This document shows, in pieces, positions 33,923 through 42,729 of a stretch of DNA of 64,000 bases. How positions within the stretch are numbered: position 1 is the stretch's first letter; each line of letters opens with the position of its first letter. Source of the DNA: CAJGCS01 sp045589955 (lineage in GTDB: Bacteria; Bacillota_I; Bacilli_A; ML615J-28; CAG-313); the NCBI GenBank assembly GCA_045589955.1, contig JAZNQD010000009.1:185416-249415 (forward strand), given 5' to 3'. The translations under genes and the position numbers were made by a program. Under the pieces are notes generated by a model that made no database searches, was not told the origin of the DNA, and worked only from the letters and a program-made list of their open reading frames with translations.

Positions 33923-36900
33923 ATGAGTATATTTGCAGAATCTAAAGTTTTTTTAAGTAGAAGCAAATCAGATTATATCAGTCAAAACTGTCCAACTTTG
34001 ATTTTGATAGCTAAGGAACCGCTCGAACGTGATAGAATGGAAATTCTTGATTCTCCACAAGGGCGTACTTACTTATCTGAATGCTTTAAAAGTAAGTATA
34101 AAGCAAGTACCACTCATATTACCTATATTAAAGATGCCGTTTCTAATTTTAGTTCAACAATTCTACCTGAAATTTTAGCTGTATATACTGAACGATTAGG
34201 ATTAAATTGTGAACAAGTTGTATTAGGCTTTATTGGACAAGAAGCTTTAGATACTTTTGAGACTGAAATTGATACTGGATATAATCCTTCTCAAATGTGT
34301 GATTATATCTTAGATAAAACGAATAAAGTCATTAGATATTCAGACCAACGTGTTACAGGTAGGTTTAGAAAAAGCATACCTTATACAGTTTTACCGGGTT
34401 TAAATGAGGCTTCTACATTAACGGCTGCTTTAAATGATATTGAGATAACTGGTTTACAGATTGAATCTCCTTATTGTAGTACAGGTGAAATTATCAATAA
34501 ATTTAATCAAATAATTGAATTATATGAAAATTCTTTTATTAAAGGCTTTTGTTTTGACTTTAAATTTAATGAAGTATCAAATAGAGTTGATTATTTTACA
34601 GTATTTGATAGCTTAACTAATGAAACATTATCTTATTGCAAAAATGATATACTTTGTGAAAATGATTCAGCACAGTTAAGAGAAGAATATGTCAATACTT
34701 TTAAAAATCTGTTAAAAAAGGTACCTGTATATAGTAATGATTTAGATATGACTAAAAAGGCATTGTCTTTGTGTCGATTTGATTTTGAAATATCCTATAT
34801 TGACAAAGAAACTGGAAATACTTGCTTAGATAAATCATTTGTAATAACTGGTGATGCCAATGGTACAGTATCAGAGTGGTATGATAATTGGAATAAAAAA
34901 GTTTTTCCAACATTAGGCTTAAAAAAGACCTCAGAAGAAGCCAAACGTTTAGGTTATTCCGATGATGTTAAATATGAATGGATATACGATATTGAGGTAT
35001 TTAAACATGATTGGCTATTCGTTGCTAAATCTATGGATGGAAAGAGTAAAGTAATTTGTTGGAATGATCCTTATTCGTTACGAGATTGGATTAAAAACAA
35101 AATTTTAATTGGATTTAATAACGCAGCATACGACGATGATGTAATTAAGTATGCTATGTCTCTTCCTTATATAGATACAAAAAATCTTAAAGGACCGGTT
35201 AAATCTGTTAAAGAATATTCAGATATGTTAATTAATGATGAAGGTAAAGGTTATAGACCAAAGACAATAGGCTATAAAAATCCACCATTTTTATCATGGG
35301 ACGTTAGTTTTCATATGCCATTTGATATTAGACGAAATTCATTGAAAAAATTAACAATGTCTGTATTAAATCGAAAAAATTATGATTCGTCTGTACCTTT
35401 TACAATTGAAACTAAATTAACGCCTTCTCAACGCTTAGATGTTGAAAAGTATTGCGAAATGGACGTGGACAATACTCGTGATTTATTCTTACCAGATCCA
35501 GCCGATGTAGAAGCACAAAAAGAAAATCCTAAGCATAAGTTTAGAGAATTTGCAAGAGATTCATATGATATTCGTTGGAATTTGATTATTGAATATAATA
35601 TGACACCAAAAACTCTTATCAATAAAGCTTCTTCGTTTGCAGGAAAAGTATTATGTGGTGAGGATGCTAAACCTAATTCAGAATATACTTTTAAAATTGT
35701 AGATGGAAAAAAACAATATTATTCCATACCAGAACAAGCTCTTACTGAGTTGGCTGGTTCGCCTGTATTACAATTCTATCTTGATAATCAAAGTAATAGA
35801 GATTATATTCATGAAAAATTTGAATATTATTTAGGTGGTGATGACGACGGACATAAATATCAATTTGGTTTTGGAGGTTTACACCAAGCACTTTTAGGTT
35901 ATGGTTCAACTAATTTAGTAAACATGGACGTGGCTTCTCTATACCCATCTTTATTAGTGCAATATAATTTAATGTCACGAGGTGCTAAAAATCCAGAGTC
36001 ATATAAAGAAGTGTACGAGACAAGATTGGCTGCAAAACGTGAAGGTAAAACATTACTTAATTTAGGTCTTAAGCTTATTTTAAACGGTTCCATTGGTGCT
36101 ATGTTGTCAGAATATAATCCATTATATGATACATGGTCTAATTCATCAATTTGTGTACATGGTCAGTTATTGTTATTTATATTGGTTAAACGTTTATATG
36201 ATGCTGGCTTTAATATCGTACAAACAAACACTGATGGTATTATGATAGAAAGACAAGCAGATGTTGATTTTATGCCTATTTGTAAACAATGGGAAGAAGA
36301 TTCTAGACTAGTTTTAGAGTATGATGAAATTGATATTTTACAACAAAACAATGTGAATAACTACTATTGTAAATTTACAAATGGAAAAGTTAAATCTAAA
36401 GGCTTTTATCTATCAAATGAAAAATTTGGTAAAGCAACTTCAAAGATTTTATGTAATATAGTGACTAATAAACCAGCTCTTGAGGGTACTGAGCCTAGAG
36501 ATTATGTAATTTATAAAAAGCATAGTATAGGTGAGATTTATGACGGCATAACACGTGAAAAATTAGAAGGTAGAAGTTTAGCTTTTGTTGTTGGATATGC
36601 TGATGATCCGCGTACTCAATCTTATTACAGTAGAAGTAAAAATGAACGAGAAGTGGTAGTAAAAGATGAAAGAGGTAAGCCAGTTTTAGATGAATCTGGA
36701 CAAGCTGTTACAACTATAGTAAATACAGAGAGTAAAATCACAGGTTTTACAGATAATATGTTATTAGTAGACGATGTGAATACTTTAACTATGGAAGAGA
36801 TCAATACTCGTGAATATATCAACTTTGCTAAAAACTTATTGAATCAGGTTGAAGATTTTGGTCCATATTATGATGTTGGTTTTGTAAAGTCCGAAGAGCC

Positions 36901-37576
36901 TACATATTTACAAGCATTGAATCCATTAAAAGATAACACAGATCCTCATCCTACAAAAAGTGGTGTTATATGTCAAAACTTCTTATTTGAATGTGATTAT
37001 GCGACTAAAGAAGAACAAGAAGAGTTAATTGAGGCTTGTAAAGATAAATTATATAGAGTAGTTTGGTCAGGTAACAAATCATATCACTGCGTAGTTAGAT
37101 TAGATGCTCCTGTTACATCTACAAATTATAAAAAAGTTTGGTATTATTTGAAATATAAATTAGGTTTTGTAGGTGCAGATGAACAATGCTCTATCCCTTC
37201 AAAATATACGCGTGTACCAGATCAAATTAATCCTAAGACTGGTAATATGCAAGTTTTATACAGCGAAGATAAAAATGTACTAAGTAAAGCTGAAATATTA
37301 GAAGCTATGCCAAAACTAAAAGATGAAATTAAACCAATAACAAGCTATAAAGGTCAAGTAACATTAAAAGCTTTGGAAAGACATATTAAACGTCAAGATT
37401 GGGGTGAAGGTAATCGTTTTAGTGCGGTTCAAAAATTAAGTCCTATTTTAATTTCACAGGTAGAGTATGAAACTTTGTTGGGCATGATACCTGTTAAATT
37501 AGATAAAGACCATAAGCGTGTAATACGAGCAAAATATTTTTATTGGGAAAAATACAAAGATGAAAGTGGAGAATAA
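33923..37576 (+). CDS. Fused replicase: UDG-like domain, family B DNA polymerase, primase-polymerase domain
   Basis: The protein has 1217 residues. Residues 20-120 resemble a uracil-DNA glycosylase-like fold (TLILIAKEPLERDRMEIL ... VVLGFIGQEAL), which is tentative. Residues 350-520 are a 3'-5' exonuclease (YDIEVF, IGFNNAAYDDDV, YCEMDVDNTRDL). Residues 645-835 are the family B polymerase: motif A MDVASLYPS (668-676), motif B LKLILNGSIGA (716-726), motif C NTDGIMI (769-775). Residues 985-1140 look like an archaeo-eukaryotic primase: FLFECD, SGNKSYHCVVRL and ADEQCSIPSKYTRVPD. It would join synthesis, proofreading and priming in one chain, followed 2 bases later by a methyltransferase gene. Confidence 0.82.
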   Translation: MSIFAESKVFLSRSKSDYISQNCPTLILIAKEPLERDRMEILDSPQGRTYLSECFKSKYKASTTHITYIKDAVSNFSSTILPEILAVYTERLGLNCEQVVLGFIGQEALDTFETEIDTGYNPSQMCDYILDKTNKVIRYSDQRVTGRFRKSIPYTVLPGLNEASTLTAALNDIEITGLQIESPYCSTGEIINKFNQIIELYENSFIKGFCFDFKFNEVSNRVDYFTVFDSLTNETLSYCKNDILCENDSAQLREEYVNTFKNLLKKVPVYSNDLDMTKKALSLCRFDFEISYIDKETGNTCLDKSFVITGDANGTVSEWYDNWNKKVFPTLGLKKTSEEAKRLGYSDDVKYEWIYDIEVFKHDWLFVAKSMDGKSKVICWNDPYSLRDWIKNKILIGFNNAAYDDDVIKYAMSLPYIDTKNLKGPVKSVKEYSDMLINDEGKGYRPKTIGYKNPPFLSWDVSFHMPFDIRRNSLKKLTMSVLNRKNYDSSVPFTIETKLTPSQRLDVEKYCEMDVDNTRDLFLPDPADVEAQKENPKHKFREFARDSYDIRWNLIIEYNMTPKTLINKASSFAGKVLCGEDAKPNSEYTFKIVDGKKQYYSIPEQALTELAGSPVLQFYLDNQSNRDYIHEKFEYYLGGDDDGHKYQFGFGGLHQALLGYGSTNLVNMDVASLYPSLLVQYNLMSRGAKNPESYKEVYETRLAAKREGKTLLNLGLKLILNGSIGAMLSEYNPLYDTWSNSSICVHGQLLLFILVKRLYDAGFNIVQTNTDGIMIERQADVDFMPICKQWEEDSRLVLEYDEIDILQQNNVNNYYCKFTNGKVKSKGFYLSNEKFGKATSKILCNIVTNKPALEGTEPRDYVIYKKHSIGEIYDGITREKLEGRSLAFVVGYADDPRTQSYYSRSKNEREVVVKDERGKPVLDESGQAVTTIVNTESKITGFTDNMLLVDDVNTLTMEEINTREYINFAKNLLNQVEDFGPYYDVGFVKSEEPTYLQALNPLKDNTDPHPTKSGVICQNFLFECDYATKEEQEELIEACKDKLYRVVWSGNKSYHCVVRLDAPVTSTNYKKVWYYLKYKLGFVGADEQCSIPSKYTRVPDQINPKTGNMQVLYSEDKNVLSKAEILEAMPKLKDEIKPITSYKGQVTLKALERHIKRQDWGEGNRFSAVQKLSPILISQVEYETLLGMIPVKLDKDHKRVIRAKYFYWEKYKDESGE

Positions 37577-37578
37577 TT

Positions 37579-38199
37579 ATGTCTAAAGATTGGACTGGAA
37601 ATACATCTATATATGCATGTAATCATCGTACAAAAGAATCTGAAGTAGCTGAAAATGATTTTTACGCGACTCACCCCGAATCAACACAATTATTTCTTAA
37701 AAAATGTAAAGAAAGAAATTTTGAATTACCGAAAAAAATTTGGGAATGTGCAGTGGGACAAGGACATATTGCTAAAGAATTGACAGCAATTGGACATGAT
37801 GTATTAGGTACCGATTTAGTAGACAGAGGTTATGGTGAAGGTGGTGTAGATTTTTTAAGTCTTACAAAAGATACTTTACCAGAAACTTATAAGCCTTATC
37901 TAAAATGTATATTTACAAATCCTCCTTATGCTAATGCTAAAATTTTTGTAGAGAAAGCTTTAGAATTGTTGGATTCTGATGGTATTTGTATTATGTTTTT
38001 GAAAACTACTTTTTTAGAAACAAAAGGCCGTTTAGATTTATTCAAAAATAGAAAACTTAAATATGTTTGGCAATATGTAAATAGACAAGGCTGTGGAAAA
38101 AACGGTGGCACTTTTAAAAATGGAGGAGCTGCTGCCTATGCTATGTTTATATGGGACAATTCTTATAATGGTTTGCCAGAAATAGATTGGATAGAATAA
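37579..38199 (+). CDS. DNA adenine-type methyltransferase
   Basis: This 206-residue protein has the N6-adenine/N4-cytosine methyltransferase motifs: motif I IWECAVGQGHIAKEL for S-adenosylmethionine, acidic GTDLVD, and motif IV TNPPYANAKIF. No separate recognition domain is obvious, so it is likely a solitary enzyme protecting phage DNA from host nucleases. It starts 2 bases after the polymerase stop, so expression is coupled. The target site cannot be read from the sequence. Confidence 0.82.
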   Translation: MSKDWTGNTSIYACNHRTKESEVAENDFYATHPESTQLFLKKCKERNFELPKKIWECAVGQGHIAKELTAIGHDVLGTDLVDRGYGEGGVDFLSLTKDTLPETYKPYLKCIFTNPPYANAKIFVEKALELLDSDGICIMFLKTTFLETKGRLDLFKNRKLKYVWQYVNRQGCGKNGGTFKNGGAAAYAMFIWDNSYNGLPEIDWIE

Positions 38200-38215
38200 A
38201 TAGAAAAAATAATTT

Positions 38216-38243
38216 AGTAGAATAGATATTATCGGCTATTCTA
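38216..38243 (+). promoter_or_regulatory. Two-part AGTAGAA/TATTCTA element before dUTPase
   Basis: AGTAGAA at 38216 and TATTCTA at 38237 are 21 bases apart; TAGAATAG and CTATTCTA form a perfect 8-base inverted repeat. It lies 37 bases before the dUTPase ATG. Confidence 0.5.
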
Positions 38244-38279
38244 TAAGTAGTATGTAATAAAAAGAGAGGAAATATTAAA

Positions 38280-38789
38280 ATGCAATATACTAAAACACGT
38301 GATGTAAAAGATATTACTGGCAATAGAGATGAAGATGCTGGTTTTGACTTTTTTGTTCCTAATGATTGGAATGAAGGCAAACCATATTATCTTCGTTTGG
38401 GTGAGCAAGTTAATATTCCATCAGGTATTAAAATTAAATTAAAAAATACCCAGATGATGAAAATGGATAACAAATCAGGTGTATCTTTGAAAAAAGGTAC
38501 TGTATATGGTGCAACTATTATCGATGCAGGTTATAGAGGCGAAATTCACATTAATTTATTTAAGGTGGTTTGTGGCAAAGAAGATATTCGTATTCGTCGT
38601 CGTGGATTTCTTGGTTTACTCGGATTTAAAGAATGGGCAGCTGTAATTAACCCTGGTGAAAAGATCATTCAAGGTATTATTCACACTATTTCAAATGAGC
38701 AAGCACAATTCGTATCTGAAAAAGATTATGAAAAAGGTCCAAAAACAAAAAGACAAGCTGGTGCATTTGGAAGTACAGGTACTAAATAA
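38280..38789 (+). CDS. dut: Deoxyuridine triphosphatase (dUTPase)
   Basis: This 169-residue trimeric-type dUTPase cuts dUTP to dUMP. The five motifs are visible: DEDAGFDFF, NKSGVSLKKG, GATIIDAGYRGEIHINLF, GEKIIQGII and a C-terminal R..GAFGSTGTK P-loop-like arm. An insertion around residues 98-122 (VCGKEDIRIRRRGFLGLLGF) is unusual and lengthens the loop between motifs 3 and 4. It lowers uracil entry into DNA and gives dUMP. A terminator follows. Confidence 0.92.
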   Translation: MQYTKTRDVKDITGNRDEDAGFDFFVPNDWNEGKPYYLRLGEQVNIPSGIKIKLKNTQMMKMDNKSGVSLKKGTVYGATIIDAGYRGEIHINLFKVVCGKEDIRIRRRGFLGLLGFKEWAAVINPGEKIIQGIIHTISNEQAQFVSEKDYEKGPKTKRQAGAFGSTGTK

Positions 38790-38800
38790 TATATGAGTGT

Positions 38801-38837
38801 AAGGTCACATCGTCTTATGCTTTGTGACCTTTTCTTT
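38801..38837 (+). terminator. Terminator after dUTPase
   Basis: AAGGTCACA and TGTGACCTT pair perfectly over 9 bases, followed by TTCTTTGATTTTTT. The next gene begins 24 bases later. Confidence 0.75.
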
Positions 38838-38860
38838 GATTTTTTACAATGGGGATTAAA

Positions 38861-39229
38861 ATGGCTACTAGAAAAAAAGAATATAAGGAAGTTGTTGGTA
38901 AAAAAGATTTATCTGTAGGTATGAAGTGGGACACGGGTAAATTAGATTATTCATTGTTGCCTTGGGAAGTAATTGAAGCGGCGGTAAAACGTTTTACTGT
39001 GGGTAGTGCTAAATATGGTCCAAACAATTGGCAAAAATTGGATAATGCACAAGCTCGTTATGAAGCAGCGATGTTAAGACATTGGGTAGAGTATAAGAAA
39101 GGTAATCGTTGGGATGAAGATCCTAATTTTGAAAATACACCTTCTACTCACTTACAAGCAGCTTTATGGAATATGATGTGTTTAGTTTGGTTTGAATTAC
39201 AAGATATTGAAAAAGAAAAACCAGAATAA
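38861..39229 (+). CDS. dATP/dGTP diphosphohydrolase-like protein
   Basis: I chose ATG 38861 with GGGG six bases upstream; an ATG four codons earlier is possible. The 122-residue protein matches the dATP/dGTP diphosphohydrolase N-terminal family (formerly DUF5664): GMKWDTGKLDYSLLPWEVIE, KYGPNNW and the helix-rich RYEAAMLRHWVEYKKGNRWD. The family acts on purine dNTPs in some phages that change their DNA bases, and is also found more widely. It follows dUTPase in a nucleotide-pool block. Confidence 0.7.
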   Translation: MATRKKEYKEVVGKKDLSVGMKWDTGKLDYSLLPWEVIEAAVKRFTVGSAKYGPNNWQKLDNAQARYEAAMLRHWVEYKKGNRWDEDPNFENTPSTHLQAALWNMMCLVWFELQDIEKEKPE

Positions 39230-39240
39230 ATAAATATTGT

Positions 39241-39269
39241 TTTACTTTTTTACCTTTGTACAATATATA
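39241..39269 (+). promoter_or_regulatory. Sigma70-like promoter
   Basis: TTTACT and TATATA are 17 bases apart, preceded by TTG, 38 bases before the start of the next gene at 39307. Confidence 0.5.
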
Positions 39270-39306
39270 TTATATAGTTATGTATAATTGAAGGTATTGT
39301 ATAACC

Positions 39307-39972
39307 ATGATAAAAAGCCAAGAAGCATTTGAACAACATATTGATTTTAGTGGATTGCTTGAATTTTGTAAAAGTGGAACAGATGTAGATTCATTGTTGC
39401 ATTTACATAATTCATTACAAGTTTCTATTGAAGTTAAAAAAGATACACCAAATCATGTTTTTGAAGTAATCCATTTTACTAGACAATGGTTAGATTTAGA
39501 AACTTGGGTAGGTGCTGATCCAAATCGTATTTTAATATATGCCACACATAATCAACAAATCGATAGAAATGTAAATATTCGTGCTTCAGAGTGTATCGTG
39601 AGAAGAGTACAAAGAGCCGGTTTTGCTATGCCTGAATTTAATGGTAAAAGATTATACGATGTCATTCAAGATTTAAGCAAACTAGAATCATTATATAAGT
39701 ACAGAGTAGAAGTAGTATATCCTAATTTAAATAAATGTTTCTGTGTTGTAAAAAATTGGCATGTTTGTGGTAAATGGGTAATCGACACATACAATCCAAC
39801 GTATCAAGATATAGAGACATTGCGTGAAGCTGAAGATTACATTTTAGAAAGATGGAATGGAAAGGCTAATGGTGAGTATATAAATCGGAGTAATCGATAT
39901 ATCATTTCACGTAAACTAAAAGGTAGTGAAAATTCCAAGTGGGAAGTCGTAAAACAAATGACTTGGGCATAA
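39307..39972 (+). CDS. Unknown protein, possible PD-(D/E)xK nuclease fold
   Basis: The 221-residue protein has a DVDSLLHLHNSLQVSIEVKK segment near residue 25, where Asp followed by a strand with E-x-K fits a PD-(D/E)xK nuclease. The next helix and RILIYATH strand also fit such folds. The C-terminal third (YKYRVEVVYPNLNKCFCVVK, KWVIDTYNP) is beta-rich and unassigned. It comes between the diphosphohydrolase-like and ThyA-family genes. The nuclease idea is inferred from short motifs only. Confidence 0.45.
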   Translation: MIKSQEAFEQHIDFSGLLEFCKSGTDVDSLLHLHNSLQVSIEVKKDTPNHVFEVIHFTRQWLDLETWVGADPNRILIYATHNQQIDRNVNIRASECIVRRVQRAGFAMPEFNGKRLYDVIQDLSKLESLYKYRVEVVYPNLNKCFCVVKNWHVCGKWVIDTYNPTYQDIETLREAEDYILERWNGKANGEYINRSNRYIISRKLKGSENSKWEVVKQMTWA

Positions 39973-39994
39973 AATTATATAAAGGAAAAAATAT

Positions 39995-40870
39995 ATGAAT
40001 ACATATGACAATCAATATTTAGATTTAGTTGAAGATATTTTAAATAATGGCGAAGTAAATCCTTGCAGAACAGGTAATAATACATTAGTTAAATTAAATC
40101 GTGTTTTAACACATGACCTAGCAGAAGGTTTTCCTATTTTAACTTTTAGACCACTTCCATTTAAAGGCTGTAGAGTTGAATTGGAATGCTTTTTAATGGG
40201 TAATACTGATAAAAAATATTATCAAGATAGAGGTTGTCAATATTGGAATTCTTGGGCTAATCCAAAAATAGCCGATCCAAAAGATAAAGAAGCTCAGCTT
40301 AAGGAACGTGATTTGGGTCCAATTTATGGTTATCAATGGGTTGCGTTTAATGCTCCATATGAGAGATATGATGTAGATAATAAACATTTGGGTATTAATC
40401 AAATTAAACGTGTTGTTGATACTTTAAAAGTAAATCCATACGATAGAAGATTAATTGTAAATGCTTGGAATCCATCTCAAGAAGATCAAATGGCTTTACC
40501 GCCTTGTGTATATGTATTTCAATTTAATTATGTAGGCGGACGTTTACATATCACTGTAAATCAACGTTCTTGTGATTTAATTTTAGGTGTACCTACTGAT
40601 TTTCAATTTTATAGTTTATTGTTACATTTAATGGCTCAAACTGTTGGTATGGTACCCGGTACAGTTACTTTAAATCTTTGTAATTGTCATATTTATGATA
40701 ATCACGTTGAATTGGTAAAAGATAACTTAATGAAATGGAGAAAAGAACAGTTTGATTTACCAAATTTGATTTTAGAGCCTGAAGCTAATGTATTTAATTT
40801 TAGATATGAAATGGCAAAATTAGATAACTATCAGCATGGTGATAAAGTAACTTTTCCAATTGCGGTATAA
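39995..40870 (+). CDS. Thymidylate synthase-family enzyme, probably acting on dCMP
   Basis: The 291-residue protein has the ThyA fold: RTGNNTL, EGFPILTFRPL, DLGPIYGYQW, nucleophile Cys171 in LPPC, RSCD (Arg191, Ser192, Asp194) and HIYDNH (His232, Tyr234). Where thymidylate synthases have Asn in LGLPFN, this one has Asp202 (LGVPTD), the residue that marks dCMP hydroxymethylase and that converts thymidylate synthase to dCMP methylation when engineered. The usual His after LPPC is Val. It probably makes hydroxymethyl- or methyl-dCMP using the folate cofactor. Whether it keeps dUMP activity is open. Confidence 0.8.
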   Translation: MNTYDNQYLDLVEDILNNGEVNPCRTGNNTLVKLNRVLTHDLAEGFPILTFRPLPFKGCRVELECFLMGNTDKKYYQDRGCQYWNSWANPKIADPKDKEAQLKERDLGPIYGYQWVAFNAPYERYDVDNKHLGINQIKRVVDTLKVNPYDRRLIVNAWNPSQEDQMALPPCVYVFQFNYVGGRLHITVNQRSCDLILGVPTDFQFYSLLLHLMAQTVGMVPGTVTLNLCNCHIYDNHVELVKDNLMKWRKEQFDLPNLILEPEANVFNFRYEMAKLDNYQHGDKVTFPIAV

Positions 40871-40883
40871 GGAGTAAATTTTA

Positions 40884-41588
40884 ATGGAAATAACCACTTT
40901 TGATTGTGTTCGCTGGTTTAGAAAAAGTATGCCTTATGAGCAAGTGGAACTTTTTAAATGTAGACCTTTAAGAATAAGACCTGAAAATCAAATATATAAG
41001 TGTACTAAAGGTTATAACGTTAAATTAGATGAAGCAGATGCAAAAAAGATTTTAGCTTCAGAATCAGATAATCAAAGTAGAGAAATTAATTGTGAATCAA
41101 AACCTGTTGCATTACTTTCGGTATATTCTGTTGCTCGATTCTTACAGTCAAGTTTAAATAAAAAATTGACACCATATGATACAAAGGAATCTTTTGTGAT
41201 TGTTTGTCGAGATGGTGAATGGTGTAATTATAACGAAATTAAATTTGTTTCAATTGAAGACTCAGAATTAATTACAGATGATTCCGCCGCTGATAAAAAG
41301 GCAAAAGAAAAAGTAAAAATACAACACAGTACAGCTCTAATGTTAAAATCCATTCTTGGTCCATTAGTAGATGGCTTATGTGAAAAATATGGTTTAGTTC
41401 GTAAAGATGAATCTATTTATTTCAGAGATTCCAAAGCAATAAAAGCTGCTCTTCAAAGTTATTTAGATAATACTATTATAACGGATCTGAAAGAAAATGG
41501 CTTTACAATAAAGCTTAATAATAGGTATCAAAAGATTGATAAATATACTAGACTGTTTGATATCATTGATGTAATTCCAGAGGAGTAA
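40884..41588 (+). CDS. Unknown protein of the nucleotide block
   Basis: The 234-residue protein is preceded by AAGGAG and follows the ThyA-family gene by 13 bases. The N-terminal part has a few Cys (FDCVRWF, LFKCRPLRI, YKCTKGY) and resembles a compact domain; the C-terminal half is helical (STALMLKSILGPLVDGLCEK). There are no membrane helices or signal peptide. No family was recognised, so only the operon position is informative. Confidence 0.5.
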   Translation: MEITTFDCVRWFRKSMPYEQVELFKCRPLRIRPENQIYKCTKGYNVKLDEADAKKILASESDNQSREINCESKPVALLSVYSVARFLQSSLNKKLTPYDTKESFVIVCRDGEWCNYNEIKFVSIEDSELITDDSAADKKAKEKVKIQHSTALMLKSILGPLVDGLCEKYGLVRKDESIYFRDSKAIKAALQSYLDNTIITDLKENGFTIKLNNRYQKIDKYTRLFDIIDVIPEE

Positions 41589-41593
41589 ATTTA

Positions 41594-41944
41594 ATGGTTA
41601 AAGTAGCTATTGTTGGTATAAATTCATTTACTGACTATGAAAAACTAAAAGAGACTGTGACCACGTATACTAAGTCTTTTTCGAATATTACTTTTATTGC
41701 GGGTTGTGAACATAAATTTAGTGCTTTGGTCGAGAAATTAGCAAAAGAGCTTATGCACCCAGTGGTAATTTATAAAGCAGATACAAACCGTAATGGTAAA
41801 ATGGCTAAGTTTATACGTAATCAAACAATAATTGATAATTCTGAAGTATCATTAATTTTTAGTAATAAAAAATCAAAAGATATTTTAGATTATACATTAC
41901 GAGCAAATCAACAATATAAGAAGTATGAGGTATTTGAAGTATAA
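41594..41944 (+). CDS. SLOG/DUF2493-like nucleotide-binding protein
   Basis: The 116-residue protein follows the Rossmann-like DUF2493 plan: a first strand VKVAIVGINSFTDYEKL, then a Gly-containing TFIAGCEHKFSALVEKLAKEL, ADTNRNGKMAKFIRNQTII and a third strand. The usual GGARGAD loop is changed to AGCEHKF, so binding of nucleotide-like ligands may differ. Members of this family bind nucleotide-derived ligands. It ends one base before the next gene. Confidence 0.6.
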   Translation: MVKVAIVGINSFTDYEKLKETVTTYTKSFSNITFIAGCEHKFSALVEKLAKELMHPVVIYKADTNRNGKMAKFIRNQTIIDNSEVSLIFSNKKSKDILDYTLRANQQYKKYEVFEV

Positions 41945-42151
41945 ATGTTAAAATTTGGAACTAGATATAAAGATGGTATTATTGCAAACGTTGGTGAGTA
42001 TGAGTATGTAGAAGAAAATTCTGTACCTAGTCATAATACTAAAATAAAACATCGTAAAACTAGAAAAGAATATGTAATGAAAGAAAATTGCTCTAAAGAA
42101 AGAGAATTATATATTATAAAGAATGGAATAAAAAATTATTTGGTGTGGTAA
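41945..42151 (+). CDS. Small unknown basic protein
   Basis: The 68-residue protein (MLKFGTRYKDGIIANVGEYE start) is rich in Lys and Tyr, with a KIKHRKTRKEY basic patch that might contact nucleic acid. Its start is immediately after the preceding gene and its TAA stop overlaps the next ATG. No family recognised. Confidence 0.5.
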   Translation: MLKFGTRYKDGIIANVGEYEYVEENSVPSHNTKIKHRKTRKEYVMKENCSKERELYIIKNGIKNYLVW

Positions 42152-42729
42152 TGAAAATTTGGTTTACATCGGACTTACATTTTGGACATAAAAACTTATT
42201 ACGCTTAGGCAAAGGACGTCCATTTGAAACTATTGAAGAACATGATCAAGCTTTAATAGACAATTGGAATAAACGTGTTGCTAAAGGTGATGTTGTATAT
42301 GTTTTGGGTGATGTTTCTTTACGCGGAGATATTGATTTCTTACGTGAACGTTTATCTAAACTTAACGGAGCTAAACATTTAATCATTGGTAATCATGATA
42401 GAGCCAAAGAACACACTTGCTTATTGAATGAAAATATTTGGCAATCAATGCGTCCTTACCTCAGACTAAAAGCACAATTAGCAACTGGTGAAAAGGTTGT
42501 ATGTATTTTATCTCACTATCCTATTTTAGAATTTGATGGTGCTTATCGCTCATACGTTCTACATCTATATGGGCATATTCATGATATTGTTAGTTATGAT
42601 GATATCTACAAAAAATTAGGTTTTAGAGCTATTCACGTTGGTGTAGATACAAATAATTTTATGCCAATTAGTTTAGATGAAGCCTGGAATAAAAGTAATA
42701 TATTGTTGGAGAAACTTGATGAAAACTAA
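42151..42729 (+). CDS. Metallophosphoesterase
   Basis: I chose ATG 42151, which overlaps the previous stop (TAATG), over GTG 42145; 192 residues result. The calcineurin-like metal-binding motifs are in order: DLHFGH, GDVSLRGD, GNHDR, SHYP and GHIHD. The short length fits bacterial and phage phosphoesterases that cut nucleotides or phosphoproteins. Its substrate is unknown. It overlaps the next gene by 11 bases. Confidence 0.85.
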   Translation: MKIWFTSDLHFGHKNLLRLGKGRPFETIEEHDQALIDNWNKRVAKGDVVYVLGDVSLRGDIDFLRERLSKLNGAKHLIIGNHDRAKEHTCLLNENIWQSMRPYLRLKAQLATGEKVVCILSHYPILEFDGAYRSYVLHLYGHIHDIVSYDDIYKKLGFRAIHVGVDTNNFMPISLDEAWNKSNILLEKLDEN

